64,000 bases of DNA from Vibrio gigantis (GTDB lineage Bacteria > Pseudomonadota > Gammaproteobacteria > Enterobacterales > Vibrionaceae): positions 1,488,001 through 1,552,000 of the forward strand of contig NZ_AP025492.1 of NCBI RefSeq assembly GCF_024347515.1. Direction: 5' to 3'. Shown piece by piece: positions 1 through 8,276 of the stretch. The notes under the pieces are model-generated. The model was not told where the DNA came from. It saw only the letters and a list, made by a program, of their open reading frames with translations, and did not search any database. Position numbers and translations under genes: made by a program. How positions within the stretch are numbered: the stretch's first letter is position 1; every line of letters starts with the position of its first letter.

Positions 1-1
1 A

Positions 2-343
2 GAAGTAAAACAAGCAATTACAATGACAAAAACGAGCGATTTGGACTTCGGTATCATCACTTCAGATAACACAACAGATGTTGTTATCGCTCAGGGTGAT
101 GCAGGAGCTGCGGCATTTACGCTTTCTGGAGAGTCTGGTGATGCGGTAACAGTAAGTATTTCTGATACTGACTTACTTAACGGCGCAAATACAATTGGGG
201 CTGAATTTGACTTTAATAGTGCTATCACTCTGACGGGTGGTAGTGCGGATCTTAAAATTGGTGGTACAGCAAAAACGTCAACAGCAACTTTAGTTGCTGG
301 TACTTATACTGCAAACGTTGCAGTCGATGTTACTTACCAGTAA
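2..343 (+). CDS. DUF4402-type fimbrial subunit, 5'-truncated by the window edge
   Basis: The reading frame is open from base 2, so the visible Met at 23 is probably internal and the real start lies outside the window. The 113 visible residues contain the DLDFG motif and end in a YTANVAVDVTY strand, the typical start and last beta strand of DUF4402 domains. Composition is Thr/Ala/Gly/Asp-rich with no Cys, as in secreted pilin-like subunits. A chaperone and an usher follow on the same strand, so this is probably the major exported subunit. A strong hairpin right after the stop supports it being the most highly expressed gene of the operon. The family and role are inferred from these motifs and the context. 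Confidence 0.75.
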   Translation, partial: EVKQAITMTKTSDLDFGIITSDNTTDVVIAQGDAGAAAFTLSGESGDAVTVSISDTDLLNGANTIGAEFDFNSAITLTGGSADLKIGGTAKTSTATLVAGTYTANVAVDVTYQ

Positions 344-371
344 TTGATAGATATAAAACAAGTCTAATAAT

Positions 372-399
372 AGCGACTGCTATTTATCAGTCGCTTTTA
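372..399 (+). terminator. Hairpin after the major fimbrial subunit gene (attenuator or terminator)
   Basis: The arms agcgactg (372-379) and cagtcgct (388-395) pair perfectly around an 8-nt loop and are followed by a short T run. The hairpin ends just before the next ATG at 402. Because the next three genes are in the same direction and lack an obvious promoter, partial termination would give excess subunit over chaperone and usher. Confidence 0.65.
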
Positions 400-401
400 C
401 T

Positions 402-839
402 ATGAAACTATTTTTAAAACATTCCCTTTGTACTGCCATCATGGTTTTTTCTTTTTCATTATATGCATTAGAAATTATTCCAGAAAATATGGAAGTAAAG
501 TTTCCAGGTATATATATATCTGGATCGGGTCAAAACGCCGATGCTAATCCGACTAATAGTCAGATCCATGTGGTGCGTTTTTATGTTGAAGGCGAACCAG
601 GTAAAAAGATCGTGGTTTCTCTGCCTTCTAAGCAGTACCTCAACCATTCTCGTAAATCTAAACGTCTTCGTATTAAAAAATTCTATTTTGGCTGCGGCTT
701 ATCAAAGCGAGGCCGAGCCAAAATAAAAGGCAATGGAAGAAGCAAATTACTGTGCATTGGTGCGAGAGTAAAAATCGGCGCTAATCATCCTGCTGGCGTT
801 TATACCGGCACTATCCCTTTTGAGGTTAATTATAAATGA
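402..839 (+). CDS. Second, highly basic DUF4402-like subunit (possible tip or minor subunit)
   Basis: A 145-residue secreted protein. Residues 1-22 form a signal peptide ending in LYA. The C-terminus (AGVYTGTIPFEVNY) is the last strand of a DUF4402-like fold, so it is probably related to the upstream subunit. Unusually, residues about 80-115 are very rich in Lys and Arg and include two Cys, which could form a disulfide or a polyanion-binding surface. It overlaps the chaperone gene by 4 bp (ATGA), so translation is coupled. No clear Shine-Dalgarno precedes the ATG. A minor or tip subunit is the best guess; an adhesin function is unproven. Confidence 0.7.
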   Translation: MKLFLKHSLCTAIMVFSFSLYALEIIPENMEVKFPGIYISGSGQNADANPTNSQIHVVRFYVEGEPGKKIVVSLPSKQYLNHSRKSKRLRIKKFYFGCGLSKRGRAKIKGNGRSKLLCIGARVKIGANHPAGVYTGTIPFEVNYK

Positions 840-1546
840 AGTTGTTTATCTCATGCGTTCTCGGCTTACTTTTCACGGCACAAGCCTATGCTCAACTCCT
901 AATCGCTCCCACTCGTTTTGTTTTAGACGCAGATACCTCCGTTACGGAGAAAATCGTCGTGGAGAATAATTCAGATCAACCGATTCGATTGGAGATCAAA
1001 CCTATCTATCGACCAGTCAAAGCTAATGGGCTGGTTCGTACCGACACCAATATTGCAGAGTCTGAAAACATTGCTAATTGGATTAAAGTCTCACCACCGA
1101 TTATTCGTGAACTGAAACCCAATCAAAGACGCACAGTCCGCTTACGTATGAACGCCTTGCCAGCCGACATGCCTGATGGCGAATACAGAGCTTACTTATG
1201 GTTTTCACCGATAGCAAAAGCCGCAGAGTTATCAGACATTGCGTTGTCTTCGAGTAAAACCAACAGCGACGGTTCAGCTTTTCAACTCAACTTTCATATC
1301 AACAGCTATATACCGGTTTACGTTCAGAAAGGCGAGCAGGTACAAGATGTGAAGTTTCAATGCGATAGCCAAAACCTCAAGATCACTAACGATGGTAACT
1401 TTCAATTTACTGCGAAATTGAATGTCGACGAACATAGCGAAAAAGTGGTGTTACTTCGTAATGCGGAATTAACCAAGCCTTTCCCAAAAGGGTCAAAGAT
1501 CTCACTGGTTCAGAACGAACAGCCTTTATACGAATGTGTTCTGTAG
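836..1546 (+). CDS. PapD-like periplasmic fimbrial chaperone
   Basis: A 236-residue protein with a signal peptide (residues 1-19, ending AYA) followed by an immunoglobulin-like domain starting LLIAPTRFVLD. The pattern of a conserved Pro-Thr-Arg strand, an ELKPNQRRTVRLR strand and a GEYRAYLWF strand is that of the N-terminal domain of PapD/EcpD-type chaperones. Such chaperones cap subunits in the periplasm by donor-strand complementation and deliver them to the usher. It lies between two subunit genes and the usher, with the ATG inside the previous stop. It is of normal family length. Confidence 0.85.
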   Translation: MKLFISCVLGLLFTAQAYAQLLIAPTRFVLDADTSVTEKIVVENNSDQPIRLEIKPIYRPVKANGLVRTDTNIAESENIANWIKVSPPIIRELKPNQRRTVRLRMNALPADMPDGEYRAYLWFSPIAKAAELSDIALSSSKTNSDGSAFQLNFHINSYIPVYVQKGEQVQDVKFQCDSQNLKITNDGNFQFTAKLNVDEHSEKVVLLRNAELTKPFPKGSKISLVQNEQPLYECVL

Positions 1547-1581
1547 CGCTCGTTTCATTGTCGAAAATCGTTTAAAAGCCA

Positions 1582-4032
1582 GTGTTCAACGGTATGGTTT
1601 GGCGATTTTTTTTGCTTGTCTCACTGCTTCCTTTTAGTGCGTATTCACAATCAAAAACTGAAAGTGAGGTGAGTGAACTTTATCCAGCCCATGTTGAAGT
1701 TCGAGTCGGGAAAGTGGGGGATAGTTTTTATCGTGTCATGATGGATGACTACGAAGAGCCTTTTATTTCAATATCCAATGCCGCTTTTTATCTACTCGAA
1801 ATGAATGGTCAGTGTGACAAAAGCGGATATTGTGAGCTGTACTTGCCCCAAGATGTGGGAAGAGAATCCCCTCCGTATATTGTTGATACCGAACAAGCCA
1901 TCTGCTATCGCGATGACGACAATATCCAATCGATCAAATATCAAGTTATTGATTCAGAAACTTTCATTCACTGGTACAGTTTACAAGCTTGTATCCCAGC
2001 TAAAGTGCGTTGGGATATTGATGATTATCGGCTCACCGTTTCTCCAGAATTCAGCTCATTGACTGAACTGGAGGCGGCCATTACTAAGATGAAAAATGAA
2101 TCACGCAAGAAAGCCGAGGCTCTCAAGCGAGCTGAAAATACACCAGCTTTCGAACCTGTTGCCGCTGTAGGTTTGGCGACTCGGCTAGCGACTTCGGTTT
2201 ATCAAGACAGTGAAACAGGCGGTGATGTTTACGCCATCTCCGACACTATATTAAGCACTGAAAACTCTTTGTCTCGCTTGTCGATTGATTCACGAGAAGA
2301 TAACCCCATCGTTTATTACAACATTGCGGTAGAAGCACATGACGGTGAAGGCTCTCTAGAAGTAGGCCATGTGTTACTGGATGGTAGCGTTTTTACCGTG
2401 AATCAAACCCTCGAAGACGGGCTCTATTACACCAATCGAAAGCGACAGACAGAGTTTGGCAACCTTCAACTCGAACGAACTACTCAACCAAATATCAGCA
2501 TCGATGTCTTGGTCAATGGTATTTATCAAACCACTTATCGCTCAGATGAGTTTGGACGCTTCGTAGTCGAAGAAGACAACATATCCCCTGGTGACACCAT
2601 CAAGTTTCGCTACTACTTATCAAAAGGTGTCTGGCAGGAAGAAGAGATCACCGTCGCCGGTTTAGAAGATGCATTTCTGCCGAGCAACGAGTGGGGCGTG
2701 CAAGTGGTGGGCAATGAAGGTGCAGACCGAGCTGGCGCAGTGTCTCTTGAATATGGGATCGCAGATTACTTCACCGTGGGAAGTGCCTTTATGAGGCAAC
2801 ATGGAAAAGACCTGATGGGCTTTCAAGGGCGATACTTACCCGCGCACTGGTTTGCTGGTCATATTGGTTGGTTGCCGGAGTTCAATCGCTTTCCTATGGA
2901 GTTTGATATCTTGATCAACGGCGATCAGTCGGCATCGATTGAGCTTAATAAAACCGATGAATTGGATCTAGAGTCAATGGAGTACGATGTTTTCAAATAC
3001 AACTTATCGCTAGCAAACCTAACAGCCTTTTTGACCGTGAGAGATGACGACGACGAGTTAAGCGTTGAACCTAAACTGAATTCTAAAGTGGCTCGTAATT
3101 TGTTTGTCTCATATGCCGGTGATTATCGATACACTAAAGCTTCTCATCAAGATGATTACCTTCACACAATTGGTTTGGCCAAAAGTGGATTTTCGGATAC
3201 ATCGTGGAATATTTCTGGAACCGTTGATGGCGCTGGTCACCATGAACGAACAGAGTTATCACTAAGGAATGCTTGTAAAGAGTGCCTGCTAGATCCTCTG
3301 GATGTTTTTCAAGAACTCACGACTAACGTATCCGCCCGTTATCAGAAACAAGAGGTTTCGTTTTCCGCCTCTTTGGAAGCTCGTGTGAACCCTTACTTAC
3401 TCTTTAAGTTGGAAGGAACTGAAGATCGATATGGTGTCGAGATGACGACTGAATTCGGTGCTAAAACATACTTTGATGAAAGCATTGGCGAGTTTGTTGA
3501 GTGGAATCGATACAACCATTCTAAGCTGACGGGCATTGTTTACGACCACCACAAACAACCCATACCTGGCGTAAGCGTACAAATATTGGATCAACGTGCG
3601 GTCAGTGATGAAAAAGGCCGATTTGAATTCTCAAGTGTTCCAGCGCGAGATAATTTGCCTATCTATATTGATGAGGGAGCACTTGACCTTAACCTTACAC
3701 CGATTCAAAACCCTGTGTTTGTAAATACCAAACAGGTAGGACTGACCCACGCGCATATCGAAATGGTAGTGTCGTTTGGCGTTGATGGCACGGTAGAAGG
3801 TGATCTAGAAAATAACGCTTACCTGCATTTTAAACATATACAGAAAGGCACTGAGTATTCGAGTGAGGTTGAGAGCGATGGCTTTTACATGGTAGAGGGG
3901 CTCATCGCGGGCAAATACATTGTGACTTTAGAAATGGGAGATAAGCGATATGTGCAAGGTGCCGATTTGGACGGAGATTTCTGGGTAAGTGACCTCACAT
4001 TCAATCTCATCGATTTCCATAAGGTGTATTAG
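1582..4032 (+). CDS. Outer-membrane usher-like protein with C-terminal carboxypeptidase-regulatory-like domain
   Basis: An 816-residue exported protein. GTG at 1582 is in frame with ATG at 1594, which gives MVWRFFLLVSLLPFSAYS, a cleaner signal peptide; neither has a strong Shine-Dalgarno. The middle carries a usher-like plug segment (DVLVNGIYQTTY about residues 309-320, then GRFVVEEDNISPGD), followed by alternating beta-strand sequence consistent with a barrel. Residues about 645-700 (TGIVYDHHKQPIPGVSVQI) look like a carboxypeptidase-regulatory/peptidoglycan-like Ig fold. Position after subunits and a PapD-type chaperone makes it the secretion pore of the operon. It resembles the TcfC/alternative usher group rather than FimD; this is inferred from motifs. 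Confidence 0.75.
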   Translation: MFNGMVWRFFLLVSLLPFSAYSQSKTESEVSELYPAHVEVRVGKVGDSFYRVMMDDYEEPFISISNAAFYLLEMNGQCDKSGYCELYLPQDVGRESPPYIVDTEQAICYRDDDNIQSIKYQVIDSETFIHWYSLQACIPAKVRWDIDDYRLTVSPEFSSLTELEAAITKMKNESRKKAEALKRAENTPAFEPVAAVGLATRLATSVYQDSETGGDVYAISDTILSTENSLSRLSIDSREDNPIVYYNIAVEAHDGEGSLEVGHVLLDGSVFTVNQTLEDGLYYTNRKRQTEFGNLQLERTTQPNISIDVLVNGIYQTTYRSDEFGRFVVEEDNISPGDTIKFRYYLSKGVWQEEEITVAGLEDAFLPSNEWGVQVVGNEGADRAGAVSLEYGIADYFTVGSAFMRQHGKDLMGFQGRYLPAHWFAGHIGWLPEFNRFPMEFDILINGDQSASIELNKTDELDLESMEYDVFKYNLSLANLTAFLTVRDDDDELSVEPKLNSKVARNLFVSYAGDYRYTKASHQDDYLHTIGLAKSGFSDTSWNISGTVDGAGHHERTELSLRNACKECLLDPLDVFQELTTNVSARYQKQEVSFSASLEARVNPYLLFKLEGTEDRYGVEMTTEFGAKTYFDESIGEFVEWNRYNHSKLTGIVYDHHKQPIPGVSVQILDQRAVSDEKGRFEFSSVPARDNLPIYIDEGALDLNLTPIQNPVFVNTKQVGLTHAHIEMVVSFGVDGTVEGDLENNAYLHFKHIQKGTEYSSEVESDGFYMVEGLIAGKYIVTLEMGDKRYVQGADLDGDFWVSDLTFNLIDFHKVY

Positions 4033-4047
4033 CCCAGATTACTTTGA

Positions 4048-4896
4048 TTAGTCTGACGGAGGCGAGAGTATCAACTGGACTTTCTGTTTCATGGTTAACT
4101 CTCGGTTCTTCAGATCTTTGAATATGGCCTTCCATTCTTGAAAGGTGACCACTATCGGATTAAAACTGTTTACCGGTTTAGTGACGCCGTAACGTACTGG
4201 TTCAACTTCTGGCTCGAACGTACCGAATAACTTATCCCAAATAATCAGAACGCCAGCGTAGTTTTTATCGATGTATTGCGGGTTTTTACCGTGATGTACA
4301 CGATGGTGCGACGGGGTGTTAAAGATGTATTCAAGCGGCCCCAAGCTTCGTATCCATTGTGTATGAACAAAGAACTGCAAACCTAGATTAAGAAGTACGA
4401 CAAAGATGACCCATTTAGGGTCGAAACCTATGATAACTAACGGTAACCAGAACAGCCACATTCCCGCAATGGGGTACATTAAACTCTGACGAAACGCCGT
4501 GCTAAAGTTCATGCGTTCTGAGCTGTGGTGCGCGACATGTGCTGCCCACATCCAGCGAACGCGGTGGCTTGCTCTATGGAACCAGTAATAGAAAAAGTCT
4601 TGTAGAACCATCAATACAACAAAACTCAGTACACCCATGTTGATGTCCATTAACCGCCAACCGAACAGCCAAAGATACAGCTGCACGACCAATAACCCGG
4701 TGAGTAAATCGGAGAGTTGATGCATTCCAGCGAGCGTGAAGTTACACATCACTTCTGAAAGTTTATAGCTGGAGTTATCAGGCAGTCGACCTTGTCTCTG
4801 ACCAATAAAATACTCTGCTAACATGCACACCACGAACAAGGGCGCTAATACCAGCAGTAGCCATTCTGGGTGATTGATTAATGCGTCGATATTCAT
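4048..4896 (-). CDS. Sterol desaturase / fatty acid hydroxylase family membrane enzyme
   Basis: A 282-residue integral membrane protein with several hydrophobic segments in the first 110 residues. Histidine clusters HRASH, HVAHH and HRVHH match the di-iron ligands of the fatty acid hydroxylase superfamily, including the SHHRVHHG signature and the downstream NYAGVLIIWDKLFGT block. Such enzymes hydroxylate or desaturate lipids at the inner membrane with O2; the substrate here is unknown. AAGGA lies 8 nt before the ATG. A 7-bp tandem repeat sits 84-124 nt upstream. It is convergent with the usher gene, only 15 bp away. Confidence 0.88.
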   Translation of the reverse strand: MNIDALINHPEWLLLVLAPLFVVCMLAEYFIGQRQGRLPDNSSYKLSEVMCNFTLAGMHQLSDLLTGLLVVQLYLWLFGWRLMDINMGVLSFVVLMVLQDFFYYWFHRASHRVRWMWAAHVAHHSSERMNFSTAFRQSLMYPIAGMWLFWLPLVIIGFDPKWVIFVVLLNLGLQFFVHTQWIRSLGPLEYIFNTPSHHRVHHGKNPQYIDKNYAGVLIIWDKLFGTFEPEVEPVRYGVTKPVNSFNPIVVTFQEWKAIFKDLKNRELTMKQKVQLILSPPSD

Positions 4897-4976
4897 GTGT
4901 TGGTCCTTGTTGATCCATAGTTTTCTATGGAATGTGAATTCGTTATTAACTTTGTATCTGCTATGAATTACTGCTT

Positions 4977-5020
4977 GGCTTATGGCTTATGGCTTATGGC
5001 TTATGGCTTATGGCTTATGG
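4977..5020. repeat. Heptanucleotide tandem repeat (TATGGCT)n
   Basis: Five perfect copies of tatggct (4981-5015), a partial sixth (5016-5020) and a degenerate copy at the left edge. It lies between the DUF2804 stop and the desaturase start, outside any coding frame. Repeats of this kind can change copy number by slipped-strand mispairing. Confidence 0.95.
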
Positions 5021-5028
5021 TTCGTACC

Positions 5029-6042
5029 TTACCAACGAGCAAAGTGATCTTCTGTTAGGCCAAGAACACCATCAAGTTGGTGTATTACGTTTTCGTTGTC
5101 TTCAATCGAGCCCGAAAAGTGACCAATAAACTGGCGAAAGTTACTTTTTAGTAGCCATAAATTCAGCTTTTCACTGCGGTGATTAAGGGGCGTAAAGGTC
5201 AGGTTAATACGTCCATCTTGTGATGTTATCTGCCAAGGTAAATTCGTACTTTGGCGACTGAACGTAAACTGCACTGGGTTTAGCAAGTGTCTGGTTCCAT
5301 TCACCCACAATACGTTTTCGCAGCCTCCAGTTTCGTTAACGCCCGCAGCGAGGTTCAGTCCGATATCAGTTCCGTTGGATTGAGTGTTGATGCTTGCCCA
5401 GCGCCAACTGGTTTCGCGCCTCATGTAACCCGCTGAAAAGTCATATCCGGCACGAGCTTGTGTGAGGTTTAACGATGTTCCTTTGATTTGGACTTCGCCG
5501 CTGATGTGTAAAGCATTGTGCTTTTGGGTGTAAGTCCAACCTGAATAACCCGTTGGGCTGCACATCGCTATGGGTAAGCTATTGGTCTCAGGCACTAAAG
5601 TGAAATTTGCCTTGATGAGTTTGGTATTTAAACAAACCCGCCATTGTCCGCCTTCAATATCAAAGTTAATGCTTTGGCCTGCAATGTTTGTTGTGCCTTC
5701 AAATGGCGAAGCGGTAACTTTCTTGTCAAATCCCAGTGGCCTCAACCATGATGATTCTTCTAGGTGGTTATGTTTGATGTCGTACACATAACAAAACGCC
5801 GAACTTAAATAGCGAATATCCGCGATGGCTACGCCAATAATGTGCGTATCGGTGGTAATGCTGACAAATTGGAATTGTTTGTAATGAAAGTGCTTCTGCC
5901 AAGGGTTTGCTTTTGCATCCATCGAGTTCAGGTAGTTAAAGCTCTCAATGTTCAGATGCTTTGGGATGCCATCGAAATGCCCAATGGTTGGCTGACCATT
6001 AGAATCAATCAAATTGTGTGGGGCAGGGTTGGTTTTTATCAT
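5029..6042 (-). CDS. DUF2804 family protein
   Basis: A 337-residue soluble protein without a signal peptide. It ends in GLTEDHFARW, close to the conserved C-terminal WSEDHFARW-like motif of DUF2804, and contains the family's internal TSWRWASI segment with its Trp-rich surroundings. It reads as all-beta and lipocalin-like, and the function of the family is not established. It is divergent from the AraC regulator at 6248 and shares a 205-bp promoter region with it, so it is the likely regulated gene. The desaturase gene follows on the same strand. Confidence 0.85.
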   Translation of the reverse strand: MIKTNPAPHNLIDSNGQPTIGHFDGIPKHLNIESFNYLNSMDAKANPWQKHFHYKQFQFVSITTDTHIIGVAIADIRYLSSAFCYVYDIKHNHLEESSWLRPLGFDKKVTASPFEGTTNIAGQSINFDIEGGQWRVCLNTKLIKANFTLVPETNSLPIAMCSPTGYSGWTYTQKHNALHISGEVQIKGTSLNLTQARAGYDFSAGYMRRETSWRWASINTQSNGTDIGLNLAAGVNETGGCENVLWVNGTRHLLNPVQFTFSRQSTNLPWQITSQDGRINLTFTPLNHRSEKLNLWLLKSNFRQFIGHFSGSIEDNENVIHQLDGVLGLTEDHFARW

Positions 6043-6247
6043 GGCGGTGATTCACATAAATTTAACAACTGAAGCCATTGTGCGATGAGTTAAGCTAGAT
6101 TGGGAGGTCATATCCGGACAATAGTTAGGCTCTAATCACGATTTTGCCACTATGGATGGTTTATGCTACTTGGCGAATGTTGAGCACTGAGCAACGATTC
6201 TTGAGTCGATAATTGAGTGACAACTACGTTCGGAAAAGGAGAGACGA

Positions 6248-7282
6248 TTGGAGATCATCGCGGAGTACAAGCCGACCGGACATCGGCATCAGTTGGGTAC
6301 ATTAGATATAGCGCTGCTGCTGAATACCTTAGATCAACGAGGTATCGATATTGAAAGGCTGCTCAATGATGTAGGTTTAGCCAATATGGACTGGCGAGAT
6401 CCGAATGGAAAACTGACATACGCAGATAAGCTTGCGTTGTTTAGCGCGGCTAATCAGAGCTTTCCCCACGATGGCTTAGGGCTTTGGTTGGGAGAACATG
6501 CAAGTCTGAGCCACTTTGGTGTGTTGGGTTATGCGCTGTCGACCAGCCAGAATGTGGGAGAGGCCATCAAGTCGGGCTTTAAATATCTGCAACTGAACGG
6601 ACCTATCTTTTCGGTTAAATTGTTTCTAGATTCCGATCAAGCGGTGATTCAGATTGAGAATGCCTTGGAAGTGGGCGATCTGCTTCCTTTCTGTAGTGAG
6701 TACTTCTTGAGTTCAATTGTCTCTCTGTTCAAAGAACTGACTGGCCATGATCTAGCTATTCACATATTGACTTTGCCTTATGTTCGTCCCAATTACGCCA
6801 AGCTTTATGATAACCGTTTCCGGTGCCCGGTAATTTTTGAACAAAACTATTGTGAACTGCGTATTGATGCATCGGTTTTGTCACAAACCTTATTTACTCA
6901 TGATGCCGCGACACTGAAACGCTATCTTGCGTCTTGCCAGTCGATAGTGGAGACGTTGGACTCTGAACATCTGCTAACTAACCAGATTAAAACGATCTTT
7001 TATCAAACAGCAGGCAGTTTTCCGAATATTGAACAACTCGCGGATGAGTTTGGTTGCAGTTCTCGTACGCTCAGACGAGAACTGGTCACTCATGATTCCA
7101 GTTACCAAGTATTGCTTACCGAAGTTAGAGTGGAATTAGCCAAAGAATTGTTGCTCGGCACAACCATGAGCATTGACGATATCGGTGAAAGGCTCGGTTA
7201 TAGCGACCCTGCAAACTTCAGAAGGGCGTTTAAAGGTTGGCTCAATAAAACGCCCGCGCAGTTTCGTGATGGTTTAAGTTAA
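6248..7282 (+). CDS. AraC family transcriptional regulator
   Basis: A 344-residue regulator starting at TTG with an AAAGGA ribosome site 8 nt upstream. Residues about 15-200 match the arabinose-binding-like (PF12625) sensor domain of the OruR/ArgR-type AraC proteins. Residues about 250-340 carry two helix-turn-helices (QLADEFGCSSRTLRRELV and IDDIGERLGYSDPANFRRAF), ending in the usual WLNKTPAQFR signature. Divergence from the DUF2804 gene suggests it controls that gene and perhaps the desaturase beyond it. The ligand is unknown, possibly a lipid given the neighbours. It is convergent with the next gene, 4 bp away. Confidence 0.92.
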   Translation: MEIIAEYKPTGHRHQLGTLDIALLLNTLDQRGIDIERLLNDVGLANMDWRDPNGKLTYADKLALFSAANQSFPHDGLGLWLGEHASLSHFGVLGYALSTSQNVGEAIKSGFKYLQLNGPIFSVKLFLDSDQAVIQIENALEVGDLLPFCSEYFLSSIVSLFKELTGHDLAIHILTLPYVRPNYAKLYDNRFRCPVIFEQNYCELRIDASVLSQTLFTHDAATLKRYLASCQSIVETLDSEHLLTNQIKTIFYQTAGSFPNIEQLADEFGCSSRTLRRELVTHDSSYQVLLTEVRVELAKELLLGTTMSIDDIGERLGYSDPANFRRAFKGWLNKTPAQFRDGLS

Positions 7283-7286
7283 AGCG

Positions 7287-8261
7287 TCACTTACTAAAAA
7301 ACTGTTCCCTGAAATCGGTTACTTGCTGTAGGTAGTAACTGTCCCAATCTTGTTGAGTCCAAGTGGCATTACTTGAGGATCGCTGAGAATCCAAAGTCGC
7401 TTTGAGCTGATCCAGTTGCTCATGATAAGTCATCACGGTTTGTTGCTGTTGTGCGACTTGTCGTTCTCTTGCGGCAATGTTGTTGGCTTGCGTTTCGTCT
7501 AAGTAGGTCTCTTGAAGGTCGGCTTTGACTGATACAACCTCTGCAGGGCTATAACTGGAGGGTATCAAAGAGACTGCTAATTCGTATTTTTGAAGCTGTG
7601 TTTCCGTATTTAATGTCGCTGTATTGTTTTGCCATTCATTGAGTAAACCTTGATAGTTGGCCAAAAACTGGCTCGCTTCGTTCTCTTTAAGAGTGTTTGC
7701 GTCGATCGTAAAATCTAGATGCGCAAACTGGTCTGCGAATAGCTGGTGGGCCAATTCCCCCCAGACTTGCTGTGCAGACTGCTTGAATAGAGCAACACGA
7801 CCTTCAAGAGTCTCTATGGATTCAAGAGGGATAGTGCTTTGGGCTAATTGCCAGTCGACTGAAAGCTGCGGATAGTCGCTCAGTAACTCAAACCATATGC
7901 TCGGCAATTCTGATTTCAATCGTGCGAGTTGCTCAGTGCAGTCATCGCGTTGTTGGCAAAGCGCCCAGAATCCATCGAGTTCATTGAATAGAGATTTTCC
8001 TGCAAGTTCGCTTAAGTTTTCAGCATACGTTTTCCCGCCCCGCGATTCAGCTTGGGATTGATTGCTCTGCGATGCTGAGTTTTCCGACCTGCCGGTTTTA
8101 GTTAGTGGGGAATTGTCGTCATCAGTCGTTTTAGAAACGTGCTGTTTTTCTTCTGTATGCTGAACCGAAGATTGCAGTGTTTCAATGGGTTTTGATGACC
8201 ATGAATAGCTGACAATGCTCGTCACAGCGACGAGCATTAGGATTAATATAACTCGATGCAT
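7287..8261 (-). CDS. Membrane-anchored helical protein, lipase-chaperone (Lif)-like, partner of the sphingomyelinase
   Basis: A 324-residue protein with one N-terminal membrane anchor (residues 2-20), a Ser/Gln/Thr-rich linker (about 25-75) and a long, almost entirely alpha-helical body rich in Gln, Ala, Leu and Glu. This is the architecture of lipase-specific foldases: an inner-membrane anchor, a variable linker and extended helices. I do not see the canonical Lif motif RxxFDYxLSALGE; the corresponding region reads SLFNELDGFWALC. It begins 15 nt after the sphingomyelinase stop, so the two are cotranscribed. A steric chaperone for the secreted enzyme is a reasonable inference, but an unrelated helical protein remains possible. 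Confidence 0.6.
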   Translation of the reverse strand: MHRVILILMLVAVTSIVSYSWSSKPIETLQSSVQHTEEKQHVSKTTDDDNSPLTKTGRSENSASQSNQSQAESRGGKTYAENLSELAGKSLFNELDGFWALCQQRDDCTEQLARLKSELPSIWFELLSDYPQLSVDWQLAQSTIPLESIETLEGRVALFKQSAQQVWGELAHQLFADQFAHLDFTIDANTLKENEASQFLANYQGLLNEWQNNTATLNTETQLQKYELAVSLIPSSYSPAEVVSVKADLQETYLDETQANNIAARERQVAQQQQTVMTYHEQLDQLKATLDSQRSSSNATWTQQDWDSYYLQQVTDFREQFFSK

Positions 8262-8276
8262 TATCTGTTCACCGCG

